A stretch of DNA of 64,000 nucleotides from Hellea sp. (GCA_020631215.1 JAHDHS010000003.1:41445-105444), one strand, 5' to 3'; shown: positions 26,170-36,809, numbered from the stretch's first letter. Translations and numbers: made by a program. Notes: generated from the sequence alone by a model not told the origin.

Positions 26170-26589
26170 CTAACCTAAAGAGTTGATAAAATCCGTCAGC
26201 GGCTCCGGCAGGGGCTGTCCCGTTTCGGCCAGTTTTAACAGGCCGAAGTCAAAATAGTCCCGCCAACCCAAGATCAGGCCATCCTTAAATTCATAGACGC
26301 CGACATGCGGCGTCAAAACGCGGTGGCCTGCCGGGTTGGTATAATCATCCAGGGCTTCGATGAAGACGGTGTTGCCGCCTTCACTGTGGTTGATGATCCG
26401 CCATTTAGTCTCGCGCTGATGATCTTTGATCCGATGTAAAAAGGCCTCGACCTGCGCTTTGCCTTGCAGGGCGGGTTCGGACAGCGCGTAGCGATAGGTG
26501 ATGTCCTCATGCAGACGCGATAAAACAGCCGGAATATCCTTGGCCGCCCAATCAGAAATCAACCCTTTCACCTGAGCCAGATGGGTCAT
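26170..26589 (-). CDS. NTF2/SnoaL-like protein at the end of the mut operon
   Basis: This 139-residue cytosolic protein has a single cone-shaped NTF2-like fold. Its end, YEFKDGLILGWRDYFD, resembles the limonene-epoxide-hydrolase subgroup, which has a WRDYFD motif. The Arg-x-Asp pair expected earlier in that enzyme appears as EALDDY, so the arginine seems replaced and hydrolase activity is doubtful. It begins 2 bases after the mutB stop and is certainly in the same transcript. Its role in acyl-CoA metabolism is unknown. Confidence 0.85.
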   Translation of the reverse strand: MTHLAQVKGLISDWAAKDIPAVLSRLHEDITYRYALSEPALQGKAQVEAFLHRIKDHQRETKWRIINHSEGGNTVFIEALDDYTNPAGHRVLTPHVGVYEFKDGLILGWRDYFDFGLLKLAETGQPLPEPLTDFINSLG

Positions 26590-26591
26590 GT

Positions 26592-28730
26592 TCAGGCTCC
26601 TTGGCTCAGGCGCATATTGACGACTTCGAGGACGTCATTGACAGCATCGGGGATGGAGGTGCCGGGGAGGAAGACGGCTTTGGCGCCCATATCTTTCAGG
26701 CGCTCAATATCTTCGGGCGGCACAACGCCTCCAACGATGATCATAATATCTTCGCGGCCCTCGGCTTTGAGGGCCTTGCGCAGTTCCGGCACGAGGGTCA
26801 GGTGACCAGCCGCCAGAGATGAGGCGGCAATAACATCGACATCATGTTTAATGCCCATTTGCGCGGACTCGGTCGGCGTCTGGAACAGCGGGCCGATCAC
26901 GACCTCAAAGCCGATATCTTTAAAGGCGGTTGCGACAACCTTTTGGCCGCGATCATGGCCGTCCTGACCCATCTTAGCGATCATGATTTTCGGCTTGCGG
27001 CCTTCCAGTTCGGCAAAGGCTTTGATGCGTTTGACGGCCTCTTGATATGAGGGGTTACGGGCATCAAAGGCGGAGCTGTAAACACCTGTGACCCCTGCGG
27101 GTTTGGCTTCGAACCGGCCCCAGACTTTTTCCAGCGCCGAGGAAATTTCTCCGACCGTGGCTTTCTTGCGCGCCGCATCCACGGCGAGGGCAAGCAGGTT
27201 GCCGTCTCCATTATCGGCGCATTTGGTCAGCGCATCCAGAGCGGCCATGGCGGCCTCTGTGTCGCGATGCGCCTTGAGTTGATTGATGCGCGCAATCTGT
27301 CCTTGGCGGACTTTATCATTATCGACTTTCAGGATTGGGATGTCGTCTTTTTCATCAGAGAGATATTTATTGACGCCGACCACAGTTTGCGCGCAGCTAT
27401 CGATCCGGGCCTGTGTCCGGGCGGCGGATTCTTCGATGCGGAGCTTGGGGATGCCCGCTTCAATCGCGGCGGCCATACCGCCAAGCTCTTCGACCTCCCG
27501 GATATGGGCGAGGGCGCGACCCGCCAGATCATGGGTCAGGCGCTCAACATAATAGCTGCCGCCCCAGGGGTCGATTTGCTGATGATGCTTGCCCTCGGTT
27601 TGCAGGAAAATCTGGGTGTTGCGGGCGATGCGGGCAGAGAAATCTGTGGGTAGGGCAAGGGCCTCGTCAAGGGAATTTGTATGCAGGCTTTGTGTGCCGC
27701 CATCAACCGCCGCCATGGCTTCGATATGGGTGCGGCCAACATTATTAAACACATCCTGCGCGGTCAGTGACCATCCGCTTGTCTGGCAATGGGTGCGCAG
27801 CATTGTGGATTTGGGGTTTTCTGGCCCGAAAGGCGTGATCAGCTTGGCCCAGAGTAAGCGCGCGGCGCGGAGCTTGGCGACTTCCATGAAATAATTCATG
27901 CCAATGGCCCAGAAGAAAGACAAACGCGGGGCAAAACGGTCAATATTCATCCCAGCTTCTATGCCGGTTCGCACATATTCCAAGCCATCGGCGATGGTGT
28001 AGCCGAGCTCAATATCGGCGGAAGCGCCCGCTTCCTGCATGTGATAGCCGGAGATAGAGATAGAGTTGAACTTCGGCATATGTTCGGAGGTATGGGCGAA
28101 GATGTCGCTGATGATCCGCATGCTGGGTTTGGGCGGGTAGATATAGGTGTTGCGAACCATGAATTCTTTGAGGATGTCGTTCTGGATCGTCCCGGCGAGT
28201 TGCTCTTGCTTGACGCCTTGCTCCTCGGCGGCGGCGATATAGAGCGCCAGCACAGGCAAAACCGCCCCGTTCATGGTCATGGAGACGGACATTTTATCCA
28301 GCGGGATTTGGTCGAACAGCACGCGCATATCGTAGATCGAGTCAATCGCCACACCCGCCATGCCGACATCGCCCGGCACGCGCGGATGATCGCTATCATA
28401 ACCTCTATGAGTGGCGAGGTCGAAGGCGACGGATAAGCCCTTTTGACCCGCGGCGAGATTGCGGCGGTAAAAGGCATTACTGTCCTCGGCGGTGGAAAAG
28501 CCCGCATATTGGCGGATCGTCCAAGGCCGCTGAACATACATAGTCGGGTAGGGGCCGCGAATATAGGGAGCGAGGCCCGGGTAAGTATTCAGATGGTCAA
28601 GATCATTCACATCTGCCGCGCTGTAAGCGGGTTTGATGTTGATGCCTTCGGGGGACGTCCAATCCTCGCCATGGCGTGACGTGCAAGGCGGTGTGCCGAG
28701 ATCAATTTTTGTGAAGTCGGGGTAACTCAT
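26592..28730 (-). CDS. mutB: Methylmalonyl-CoA mutase, large (catalytic) subunit
   Basis: This 712-residue adenosylcobalamin enzyme interconverts (R)-methylmalonyl-CoA and succinyl-CoA. The N-terminal substrate barrel includes [20 protein letters not shown] and the catalytic-region phrase [14 protein letters not shown]. The C-terminal cobalamin domain has DGHDRG (DxHxxG, base-off histidine). It overlaps the small-subunit gene by ATGA, so the two are coupled. No meaB chaperone gene adjoins it here. It funnels propionyl-CoA from odd-chain fat, valine and isoleucine into the TCA cycle. Confidence 0.97.
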   Translation of the reverse strand: MSYPDFTKIDLGTPPCTSRHGEDWTSPEGINIKPAYSAADVNDLDHLNTYPGLAPYIRGPYPTMYVQRPWTIRQYAGFSTAEDSNAFYRRNLAAGQKGLSVAFDLATHRGYDSDHPRVPGDVGMAGVAIDSIYDMRVLFDQIPLDKMSVSMTMNGAVLPVLALYIAAAEEQGVKQEQLAGTIQNDILKEFMVRNTYIYPPKPSMRIISDIFAHTSEHMPKFNSISISGYHMQEAGASADIELGYTIADGLEYVRTGIEAGMNIDRFAPRLSFFWAIGMNYFMEVAKLRAARLLWAKLITPFGPENPKSTMLRTHCQTSGWSLTAQDVFNNVGRTHIEAMAAVDGGTQSLHTNSLDEALALPTDFSARIARNTQIFLQTEGKHHQQIDPWGGSYYVERLTHDLAGRALAHIREVEELGGMAAAIEAGIPKLRIEESAARTQARIDSCAQTVVGVNKYLSDEKDDIPILKVDNDKVRQGQIARINQLKAHRDTEAAMAALDALTKCADNGDGNLLALAVDAARKKATVGEISSALEKVWGRFEAKPAGVTGVYSSAFDARNPSYQEAVKRIKAFAELEGRKPKIMIAKMGQDGHDRGQKVVATAFKDIGFEVVIGPLFQTPTESAQMGIKHDVDVIAASSLAAGHLTLVPELRKALKAEGREDIMIIVGGVVPPEDIERLKDMGAKAVFLPGTSIPDAVNDVLEVVNMRLSQGA

Positions 28731-29962
28731 GATACTGCGCCTCTGACTTTCGCCCTGCGGTTCCTATCTGTTGGATGCAGCGTGACACCCAGAATGGGGT
28801 CGGGATTTTCGCCACGGGCTTTGGCGGAGGCGGCGAGGCGGGTCTCAAATGCATCGAGGCTGCCTTCGGATTCAATCAGCTGAAATTCCGCCCAGGCGGC
28901 CTTTGCAAGTTCATCCGTCATGTGTTCATGGAAATAGCTGCCAAAGGCAGCGTCTTTGACTTGTCCCAAATGGCTTTCCTCCATCATCATCAGCTGCATG
29001 TTACGGGCGATGCGGCTGCCAAAGGGCGTCGGCGCGCCGATTGCATGGGTGAAGGCGCGGGTGGTGATGAAATCGGCCCCGCCCAGAATAGCGCCAAAGC
29101 CTGCGCTCATAACGCGCAGCATATTCGTCCAGGGATCAACGCTTTGCATAATACGGGTCGAGGTCACGACTTGGAGCGATAATTTTGCATCAGCCACGCC
29201 AAAGGCCTCCGCGATGCGAGCATAGATCCGCCGCGCCGCGCGCAGCTTGGCGATTGAGAGGTGAGCATCCTGATCCGTCGTTATCTCTACGCCGATATGT
29301 TTGGCGGCCAGCTCCGGGCCGAGCCCGCGGAATGTCTGCGCCGCATATGCCGCGAAAAAGGCGAGTTCCTGCGCCTCTGTCCCGCCCTTATCGTGGATGG
29401 CGGCTGCATTGATTGTTACGCCGCGCCATGTCTTGGGCAGGGCAGCCACGACATCCTTTAGCCCTTCTGCCTCGGGCAAAAGGCCCAGACATAAATTGGC
29501 GCTTTTCAAATCCGAAAGTAAATCGATCTTGGATGCATCATTATGCGGGCCGATGATGATCGGGATGAGATCTGTGTGCACCTGATCGAGCAGGCGCTTC
29601 ATTTCATTTTTGTTTTTTATCACGATGCCACGCTTGCACAGTGAAATCCGCAAGGCGCTTGCACCGCCTTCCAGTTCTTCAAGCAGTTGTTGATTGGCAA
29701 AGGCAATATCCGGATCTCGGACTTGAACCGTAATGTGCCATGGCCGGCCTTCCAGCAGCGGCGCGCCGGCGCAGGGCAGGGCGGAGATACCGTCAGGGCG
29801 GTCTTCCTCGGTTAATAAGGGCCCGCGGCTTATCCCGTCCGCCGTTGGGCGCTGTAAAGTCTCAAACTCCGCTCCGCGCAGGCCTTTTTCAACAAGGGCC
29901 TTCCATTTGGTTTGGGTGATATCGGTGAATGATTGCGCAAGGTTCAGGTCTGACATGGTCAT
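28727..29962 (-). CDS. mutA: Methylmalonyl-CoA mutase, small subunit without cobalamin domain
   Basis: This 411-residue partner of MutB has the mutase barrel fold ([35 protein letters not shown] N-terminal part, [21 protein letters not shown]). It ends without a cobalamin-binding domain; classical small subunits of about 640 residues keep a degenerate one. It likely only stabilises the heterodimer. Start ATG 29962 (or 29956, two codons in). The upstream 166-base region is shared with fpr and carries a repeated operator-like motif. Confidence 0.93.
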   Translation of the reverse strand: MTMSDLNLAQSFTDITQTKWKALVEKGLRGAEFETLQRPTADGISRGPLLTEEDRPDGISALPCAGAPLLEGRPWHITVQVRDPDIAFANQQLLEELEGGASALRISLCKRGIVIKNKNEMKRLLDQVHTDLIPIIIGPHNDASKIDLLSDLKSANLCLGLLPEAEGLKDVVAALPKTWRGVTINAAAIHDKGGTEAQELAFFAAYAAQTFRGLGPELAAKHIGVEITTDQDAHLSIAKLRAARRIYARIAEAFGVADAKLSLQVVTSTRIMQSVDPWTNMLRVMSAGFGAILGGADFITTRAFTHAIGAPTPFGSRIARNMQLMMMEESHLGQVKDAAFGSYFHEHMTDELAKAAWAEFQLIESEGSLDAFETRLAASAKARGENPDPILGVTLHPTDRNRRAKVRGAVS

Positions 29963-30033
29963 CTTTTACGCTAAGCCTGCGTAATTTCAACTTTTCTTGA
30001 GGTAAATGTGGAATGGTGGAATTATCAAAAATT

Positions 30034-30069
30034 GTTCTTTATATAGAACGAATGTTTCCTATATAGTAT
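30034..30069. promoter_or_regulatory. Operator-like repeat between mutA and fpr
   Basis: GTTCTTTATATAGAAC (30034-30049) has inverted ends GTTCT/AGAAC. A related copy, GTTTCCTATATAGTAT, lies at 30054-30069, exactly 20 bases on, so both face the same side of the helix. The regulator is unknown; it could control mutAB, fpr or both. Confidence 0.4.
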
Positions 30070-30128
30070 ATTGCAATCAGGCGGCGTTATTCTTATGTCG
30101 CCTGCGAACATCTTTTTGGAAGGCCATT

Positions 30129-30911
30129 ATGTCTAACGCTCCGACTGTTGAATCTGTTCTGTCTGTCGAACATTTCACAGACCGTCTGTTCCGGTTTGAA
30201 ATCACCCGTCCGAACAGCTTTCGCTTCCGTTCGGGTGAATTTATCATGATCGGCCTGCCAAAGCGGGAAGACGAAAAACGCCCCATCATGCGGGCCTATT
30301 CTGTGGCATCACCCAGCTGGGACGACAAGCTGGAATTTTATTCGATCAAAGTGCCGGACGGACCTCTGACATCCCGCCTTCAAAAAATCGAGACAGGGGA
30401 TGAAATCCTGCTGGGCCGTAAACCGGTGGGTACTTTGGTGCTGGATGCGCTTCTACCCGGTAAGCGTCTCTATATGTTTTCGACCGGAACCGGGATTGCG
30501 CCATTTGCATCACTGATCCGTGATCCGGAGACCTATGAGCGCTATGATCAAGTTATCCTCACTCACACATGCCGCCAACGGGCAGAGCTGTCTTACGGTC
30601 TGCGTTTGGTCGAAGAGCTAAAAGACGACCCGCTCGTCAGCGAAATGGCGAATGGTAAGCTTTTGCATGTGACTTCCCTGACACGCGAAGAATATCCGCT
30701 AAAGGGGCGTATCACGACGCTGATTGAGTCAGGTGATTTGTTCAAAAATGCCGGAACGCCGCCGCTTAACCCCGCCGAAGATCGAGTTATGATTTGCGGG
30801 TCGATGGACATGATCAATGACACAAAGGCGATAGTCGAGACATTCGGCCTGACCGAAGGGTCGAACTCCAGTCCGGCTGAGTTTGTCGTTGAAAAATCTT
30901 TTGTGGGCTAA
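30129..30911 (+). CDS. fpr: Ferredoxin/flavodoxin-NADP+ reductase
   Basis: This 260-residue FAD enzyme transfers electrons between NADPH and ferredoxin or flavodoxin. The FAD site is MRAYSVASPSWDDKLEFYSI, followed by FSTGTGIAPFASLIRDPETY for NADP binding and the C-terminal FVVEKSFVG, typical of the subclass IA bacterial reductases of alphaproteobacteria. ATG 30129 gives the normal length. The gene is divergent from mutA and convergent with lptD, 4 bases apart. Confidence 0.95.
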   Translation: MSNAPTVESVLSVEHFTDRLFRFEITRPNSFRFRSGEFIMIGLPKREDEKRPIMRAYSVASPSWDDKLEFYSIKVPDGPLTSRLQKIETGDEILLGRKPVGTLVLDALLPGKRLYMFSTGTGIAPFASLIRDPETYERYDQVILTHTCRQRAELSYGLRLVEELKDDPLVSEMANGKLLHVTSLTREEYPLKGRITTLIESGDLFKNAGTPPLNPAEDRVMICGSMDMINDTKAIVETFGLTEGSNSSPAEFVVEKSFVG

Positions 30912-30915
30912 GCCG

Positions 30916-33327
30916 TTATTCAGGCGAGAAATCGCCCAATGTCGCGAGTGACACACGAATGCCAAAACCATTTGAGTCGCGGATAACATCGCTGTCAAAA
31001 TTGTTGCGCGTATAGATAAAATCAATTCGCGTACAATCATCCTGGAAAGTCAGCGATAATGTATGGCGCCGCGTAATGTCAGCATCAAAATCATGATAGG
31101 CCTTATATTGCGTCCGCCAATTTTCCGACAGTTTCAGGCCGACATAACCGGACACCTCTTCCGGCGGAGCTGACGGGTCCAGTAACTGGTTTCGCGCCTC
31201 ACTGTTCAGCTTGTAATAACGTCCGCCAAATGACACGCGGTCACCCCGGTAATTCAGGCTGGTATCAATGCGCCGGAATTTATTGTCGTCATCATCATAG
31301 CGGACACGACTATGTGTCGTGAAACGCTTGCCCAGGCTTAAAGATAACTGTCCTACGACATCTGTTTTGTCGCCGGTCAGGCCAGAGCCGAGACCAAAAT
31401 CCACTGTGTCTGAATTAGAATCGAGATAGCTTTGTCCCAGAAATAATTCAGCATATTTCCCGACGCCCCATTCGGCGCGAACCGCCCCGCCAACATCCGC
31501 CCGCAGGCCTTCCTGCCAGAAATCATAGCCAGTGGCTTTGTTGCTTTGCCAAAACAGGGCCTGATCCAGATCTTCATTGAGAGCGTCTTGAAACAGTTCT
31601 TCATTGCTGATTGTAAAGCGGTCTAGCTTGGCATTGCCGAAATTTTGTGTGATTTGAGCGCGGGGCTCCAGGATCCATGTGACGTCTTTACCGGGCTTGA
31701 TAAAGGGATATCTGACATCCACACCAACTTGACCCAGCGTTCTGTAAAATTGTGATTTGCTGCCGTCATCGGGTTTCAGCTCGAATTGATCAAACCGGCC
31801 CATGCCGAAAGGTTTCACTTCTATGCCGCCGGGCGCAATGAAGGTCTTGCTGTAATCCAGTCCGGCCGTCGCCCGAAGATAGTCTTCGCCGGATTTGCGG
31901 GTCAAAGCGGTAAAATCGCCGAAGGTCTTCAGCCGTCCTCCGACAACCGGGTCCGTCAAATAATGTTCAAATTCAATTTTCGGCGCGACAATGGGTAAAG
32001 TTCCGTCATCCAATGAAACGACTTGGAACAGACCATCACTGCGTCTTCGGATACGTGAGCGCAAATCCTGCAAACCAAAGGCAGAGACCGCCAAACGGAA
32101 GTCATCATTTTGTCCGATTAAGAAAGCTTGAGAGGTGTTTCGTCTTGATTCCTGGTCATAAAGCCCGCGCGTATTCGGGGTTTCATTCAGGTCATATCGG
32201 TTCAAGTAATTGTCGTCAGTCGAAAGCTGTACTCCAAAACCATATGTCCAGGTTGAGTTCGGCTCGAAATAACCATCCGCATAGATATGAGACCGCCAGC
32301 GTTTTCCGACCGGGGCCGTGGAGGGGTCGAGGAAAGCATTTGGGTCGGTAAATGCGTCACCATTGCGGTCAAATATACTGCTGTAGGTAAAGCTGCCTTT
32401 CACATCGACCCGGCCCGTGTGAAATTTTCGCGCAAATTGATATTCCATCAAAGGATTGACCTTTGTCCAAATACGTGGCGTGAAAGTCGCTTCGGTGTGA
32501 TCATCAATCGCCCAGTAATATGGCGTGCGGGTGTTAAAGCCCTTACTTTGCGATAACCCGACGAAAGGGGTTAGAAAGCCGCTGGCTCTGTCCTGACTTG
32601 GGTCGGGATGGGCAAGATAGGGGGTGTAAAAGACCGGGACGCCCAAAAACTCAAATACCGCGTCATTGTAACGGATCGTGCGCGTGTCTTTATCTTGACT
32701 GACTTTGCGGGCCTTTATGCGCCAGGATGGTTTCTTGGTTTTACCTTCAGAATCCTTACAGACTTCACAGGCCGTGTAATAGGCGTTGTAAAGGTCAAAT
32801 TCTTCATTTTCATTTCGCGTGACAAACCGTGCCGCAGTTAGGCCGCCACCCGGAATCCGCGCTGTGAAATTGGCCGCCGTGCCTGCCTCTAGTTCATCTG
32901 ACAGCTCTAATTTATCCGCATATTGCGTGGCGCCTGTCGCATCGATTAGGATTACATTACCCGTTGCAATGACGCGCCCGCTTTCCAGATTATAGATGAC
33001 ATTATCGGCGCGTAATGTCCGATCTTGATAGCGGCCTTCAACTTCGCCTTTGGCCGTTAAAACACCAGCCTTTTCGTCATTGATGAGTTCATCAGCTTCC
33101 AAATAGATGATATCAGGGTCACGAAACGGGCTGTCCGGTGCGAGTTGCAAGGGACGATTTGTGCCCGCCGCTGTTTGCGTCGGCCCAATTTGGGCGTAGG
33201 ATGCCGTAGAAAGAAGGATACAGGCAGCGGCAAGAGACACGCTGGATAACAGCGTTTTCTTGGGGAGCGGCAGCGTCACTTGAGGGGCAGCAGGTCTGGA
33301 ATCACGATTTCGCAAAAGTTTTTTCAC
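30916..33327 (-). CDS. lptD: LPS-assembly outer-membrane protein LptD
   Basis: LptD forms the outer-membrane pore that inserts lipopolysaccharide. The 803-residue protein has a signal peptide (ending STASYAQ), an OstA/jellyroll periplasmic domain (about 60-190: IYLEADELINDEKAGVLTAKG, DRTLRADNVIYNLESGRVIA) and a long beta-barrel to the C-terminus. The CEVC pair and the C-terminal DDCTRI cysteine are placed as in alphaproteobacterial LptD and can form the disulfides needed for assembly. GTG 33327 with GGGAGG 11 bases upstream is the preferred start; an upstream TTG at 33414 is the alternative. The M48 protease at 2001 may check its folding. Confidence 0.93.
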   Translation of the reverse strand: MKKLLRNRDSRPAAPQVTLPLPKKTLLSSVSLAAACILLSTASYAQIGPTQTAAGTNRPLQLAPDSPFRDPDIIYLEADELINDEKAGVLTAKGEVEGRYQDRTLRADNVIYNLESGRVIATGNVILIDATGATQYADKLELSDELEAGTAANFTARIPGGGLTAARFVTRNENEEFDLYNAYYTACEVCKDSEGKTKKPSWRIKARKVSQDKDTRTIRYNDAVFEFLGVPVFYTPYLAHPDPSQDRASGFLTPFVGLSQSKGFNTRTPYYWAIDDHTEATFTPRIWTKVNPLMEYQFARKFHTGRVDVKGSFTYSSIFDRNGDAFTDPNAFLDPSTAPVGKRWRSHIYADGYFEPNSTWTYGFGVQLSTDDNYLNRYDLNETPNTRGLYDQESRRNTSQAFLIGQNDDFRLAVSAFGLQDLRSRIRRRSDGLFQVVSLDDGTLPIVAPKIEFEHYLTDPVVGGRLKTFGDFTALTRKSGEDYLRATAGLDYSKTFIAPGGIEVKPFGMGRFDQFELKPDDGSKSQFYRTLGQVGVDVRYPFIKPGKDVTWILEPRAQITQNFGNAKLDRFTISNEELFQDALNEDLDQALFWQSNKATGYDFWQEGLRADVGGAVRAEWGVGKYAELFLGQSYLDSNSDTVDFGLGSGLTGDKTDVVGQLSLSLGKRFTTHSRVRYDDDDNKFRRIDTSLNYRGDRVSFGGRYYKLNSEARNQLLDPSAPPEEVSGYVGLKLSENWRTQYKAYHDFDADITRRHTLSLTFQDDCTRIDFIYTRNNFDSDVIRDSNGFGIRVSLATLGDFSPE

Positions 33328-33557
33328 CCAAAATTTTGCCTCCCGACAATGCGCCGCTGTAATTGAAATTCCGATTCCGGCATAACTAATACTAAGGCCA
33401 TGGTCTATGGACAAGCATCGAAAAAGACATAGAAATGTGTTAAAACTTGCTCATTTATGATCAAGTGATGCAGAAATCCCACAACAAAAATTTAGTGACG
33501 GAAAAAGCTGTGAATTTTCATTAGTTTTTAGGCACTTAGTGTTTATGATGGCGCGTT

Positions 33558-35435
33558 ATGGCTAAACAACCTCAAATAAGCGAGGCCGCGGATCGGACCG
33601 GCTTTAGGTCTCCAGTAGGCGAAGCTTTGCTGCATGCAAAGGAAGCGTTTGTCGGCGTTGGCGCATTTTCCGTGTTTGTCAACCTGCTCATGCTGACCGG
33701 TCCGATATACATGTTGCAGGTCTATGACCGGGTTTTGGCCAGCCGTTCTATGTCGACTTTGGTCGCGATTTCGATTTTGATGGGCGCGTTATATGCCTTT
33801 ATGGGCATTCTCGACTTTTGTCGTTCGCGTGTGCTTGTGCGGGTCGGGGACAAATTTGAGTCCGCCTTGAACGAAACAACGTTCAAATCCTGGGTCAGAG
33901 CAAATGTGAAGGGCGGGAAAATGGCGCGTACAACGCCGCTCAATGATTTATCGACATTAAAGCAATTCTTATCGGGCAATGGGCCGGGCACGTTTTTTGA
34001 TATGCCTTTTGCGCCGCTTTTTATCATTGTGATCTGGTATCTTCACTGGACTTTGGGCGTGCTGGCTATTGTCGGGGCGGTGATTATCGCCATTGCGGCG
34101 CTGATGAACAATGCGCGTATGAAGAAGCCATTGGTCGAGTCGATTAAAATTCGTCGCCAAGAGCAGATTTTTGCCGCTCAGGCACAGCGTAATGCCGAAG
34201 CTATTGAGGCGATGGGGATGGGCGAAAATATCCGCCAGCGCTGGCTGTCCTTCAATGAGCAAGGCCGCAAAGAGTCTCGCACGGCCAATGATCGTCAGGG
34301 CGGCTCCGGGGCCTTCACTAAGGCATTTCGTATGTTTATCCAGTCTGCCATGCTGGGTGCGGGCGGAGCGCTGGCGATCCAGCAAATCATCACACCCGGC
34401 GCTATGATTGCCGGTTCTATCATATTGGGCCGGGCTTTGGCTCCAATCCAAATGGCGATTGGCCAATGGCGGAGCTTCGGGTCAGCCCGAGATGCGTATC
34501 ACCGCCTAAACGAATTTTATCTTGAGACCGAAGAAACAATTCAAGTCACACAGTTACCTGAGCCCAAGGGAGCGCTGGCCGTTGAAGGCGTTATTGCGGG
34601 GCCGCCGGGCGCGACTAAGGCTGTTGTCACGGGGCTGAATTTCAAAGTGGAGCCCGGACAAGGTTTAGGCGTGATCGGGCCAAGCGCTTCCGGGAAATCA
34701 ACACTGGCCAAGCTATTGGTTGGGGTCTGGGCCCCGCAGCGCGGGTCAATCCGGATTGACGGAGCGACCTTCGAGCAATGGGAACGCGAAACAATCGGCA
34801 AACACATTGGCTATTTACCACAAGCCGTTGAATTATTTGATGGAACGATCGCCGAAAACATCGCCCGCTTCGATCCTCAAGCCAGTGATGAGGCTGTGGT
34901 TGCTGCGGCCGAATGGGCGGGCGTGCACGATCTAATTTTACGTTTACAGGACGGCTATGAAACCCGCGTCGGTCTGGGACATGCGGTTTTGTCCGGCGGG
35001 CAGATGCAGCGCGTGGCTCTGGCCCGTGCGCTTTATGGCGATCCCAAGCTGATCGTTTTGGATGAACCGAATGCCAGTCTTGATGCTGAAGGGGATGCGG
35101 CGCTGACCCGCGCTATTGCGATTGCCCGCAAAAAAGGCAAAACCGTAATTGTCATGGCGCACCGTCCCAGCGCAATCGCAGCCGTTGATTTGCTACTGGC
35201 ATTGCGGGACGGCAAACAGGCCGATTTTGGCCCGAAAGAAGAGGTTCTGGCCCGTATGACGGAGCAGCGGCAACAGCAGGGTGGCGGCGCGGCTAAGCCT
35301 CAGAAGCCGCCCCAAAAGCCTGCACCGGCTCAGGCTCAGCAGAAGACAGCTCCATCTGCTGCGCCTACATCGATATCGTCTCCTTCAGGGCAGCGCGGAT
35401 TTATGCTGACGAAGCCATCAGGTAAATCGTCATGA
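33558..35435 (+). CDS. Type I secretion system ABC transporter (permease/ATPase)
   Basis: This 625-residue inner-membrane exporter is of the PrtD type, without an N-terminal peptidase-like domain. The membrane domain (about 25-310, LLMLTGPIYMLQVYDRVLASRS) is followed by an ATPase with Walker A GPSASGKST, signature LSGGQMQRVALARAL and Walker B LIVLDEPNASLD. The last 60 residues are rich in Pro, Gln and Ala, unusual but probably only a linker tail. It overlaps the HlyD-type adaptor by ATGA. No RTX-like substrate or outer-membrane TolC is encoded nearby, so the substrate is unknown. Confidence 0.93.
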   Translation: MAKQPQISEAADRTGFRSPVGEALLHAKEAFVGVGAFSVFVNLLMLTGPIYMLQVYDRVLASRSMSTLVAISILMGALYAFMGILDFCRSRVLVRVGDKFESALNETTFKSWVRANVKGGKMARTTPLNDLSTLKQFLSGNGPGTFFDMPFAPLFIIVIWYLHWTLGVLAIVGAVIIAIAALMNNARMKKPLVESIKIRRQEQIFAAQAQRNAEAIEAMGMGENIRQRWLSFNEQGRKESRTANDRQGGSGAFTKAFRMFIQSAMLGAGGALAIQQIITPGAMIAGSIILGRALAPIQMAIGQWRSFGSARDAYHRLNEFYLETEETIQVTQLPEPKGALAVEGVIAGPPGATKAVVTGLNFKVEPGQGLGVIGPSASGKSTLAKLLVGVWAPQRGSIRIDGATFEQWERETIGKHIGYLPQAVELFDGTIAENIARFDPQASDEAVVAAAEWAGVHDLILRLQDGYETRVGLGHAVLSGGQMQRVALARALYGDPKLIVLDEPNASLDAEGDAALTRAIAIARKKGKTVIVMAHRPSAIAAVDLLLALRDGKQADFGPKEEVLARMTEQRQQQGGGAAKPQKPPQKPAPAQAQQKTAPSAAPTSISSPSGQRGFMLTKPSGKSS

Positions 35436-36793
35436 ATGTTCAATTGCCACCGGAGATGCAGGCCCAGCTTGCCGGTTTGGCGGGGCAAGCCAGCCAACCA
35501 AAGAAAAAAGAGCCTTACGTCCATTATTTGCGCATTGGATTCATCGCGATAACGGCCTTGGTTTTAGGTGTATTTGGATGGTCGGCAATGGCGCAAATCA
35601 AGGGCGCGGTTCTGGCGACCGGTTTGGTTGCTGTTGAAGGAAAGCCGGCCACGATCCAGCATCTGGACGGCGGCGTGATTGGAGAAATCCTTGTGCGGGA
35701 TGGCGACACGGTGAGCGATGGACAGGTGCTGATGCGTCTGGATCCGACCGAGCTTGAGGCCAGTCAGGAAATTGTGACCCTACAACTAAACGAAACACTT
35801 GCCAGTGTTTACAGATTACAAGCCGAGCGCGATGGCATGCCCAATATTATTTGGCCTGAGGAATTATTGGTCGCCCGCGATCAACCGCGCGTCGAACGCG
35901 CCGTTGATGGCCAGGAAAAGCTTTTTAACGCTCGTAAATCAGCTCTTAGCGGCCAAACCGGACAATTGCGTGAACGTATCGCGCAGCTAAAGCAGCAGAT
36001 AAATGGTTTGCAGGCATTGATCTCTTCCAAACAAAATCAGGTGCGTAAGATCAGTGAAGAGGCCGCCGCCAAGCGCACACTTGTCGCACGCGGCTATCTG
36101 GGTAAGCCTGCCGTGCTGGCCCTGGAGCGGGAGCAGCTACGGCTGGAGGGCGACATCGCAAGCCATCAGGCGGATATTGCCAGGCTGGATGGCTCGATCA
36201 GTGAAACGCGCCAACAAATCAGTCAGTTGCAGCGGGATCGTCAAGCAGAAGTCCTGACGGAATTACGGCAGGCCGAGTTAGAGGCCAGCGGATTTCGCGA
36301 GCAACTAACCGCCGCCTCTGCGCAAAGCGGGCGTATTGACATTACCTCACCTGTCTCCGGGATTGTGCACAATATGCGCATTACGACCATTGGCGGGGTG
36401 GTGCCGCCGGGTGAGCAGCTGATGCAAATCATTCCATCCAACGCGGAGCTGATTGTCGAGGCGCAAGTACAGCCGCAAGATATTGATCAGGTCTATATCG
36501 GACAGCCAACAACTGTGCGGCTGTCGGCCTTTAATATGCGGCGCACGCCGGAACTAAACGCCGAAGTGATTTCTGTGGCCCCCGACAGATTGGTCGATCA
36601 AGTGACAGGCATGCCATATTATGTCGTCAAAATCCGTATCCCGGATGAAGAAATGGGGCGGCTGGATGAAAATCTTACACTGATACCCGGCATGCCAGCC
36701 GAGGCTTTTATGCAAACAGAGTCGCGGTCGGTTTTATCTTACCTTCTGAAACCGGCGACCGATGCAATGCGCCGGGCCGGCCGCGAAGAATAA
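35432..36793 (+). CDS. HlyD-family type I secretion periplasmic adaptor
   Basis: This 453-residue membrane-fusion protein spans the periplasm between the ABC exporter and a TolC-like pore. It has a cytosolic N-terminus, one membrane helix (about 33-52), a lipoyl/barrel-hybrid beginning at ATIQHLDGGVIGEILVRDG, a long coiled-coil hairpin (about 105-285) and the returning lipoyl half with ITSPVSGIVHNM, then a C-terminal barrel. It is the second gene of a two-gene operon. The Lrp gene is convergent 17 bases downstream. Confidence 0.93.
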   Translation: MNVQLPPEMQAQLAGLAGQASQPKKKEPYVHYLRIGFIAITALVLGVFGWSAMAQIKGAVLATGLVAVEGKPATIQHLDGGVIGEILVRDGDTVSDGQVLMRLDPTELEASQEIVTLQLNETLASVYRLQAERDGMPNIIWPEELLVARDQPRVERAVDGQEKLFNARKSALSGQTGQLRERIAQLKQQINGLQALISSKQNQVRKISEEAAAKRTLVARGYLGKPAVLALEREQLRLEGDIASHQADIARLDGSISETRQQISQLQRDRQAEVLTELRQAELEASGFREQLTAASAQSGRIDITSPVSGIVHNMRITTIGGVVPPGEQLMQIIPSNAELIVEAQVQPQDIDQVYIGQPTTVRLSAFNMRRTPELNAEVISVAPDRLVDQVTGMPYYVVKIRIPDEEMGRLDENLTLIPGMPAEAFMQTESRSVLSYLLKPATDAMRRAGREE

Positions 36794-36809
36794 GCAAAGC
36801 GAAGAACAA

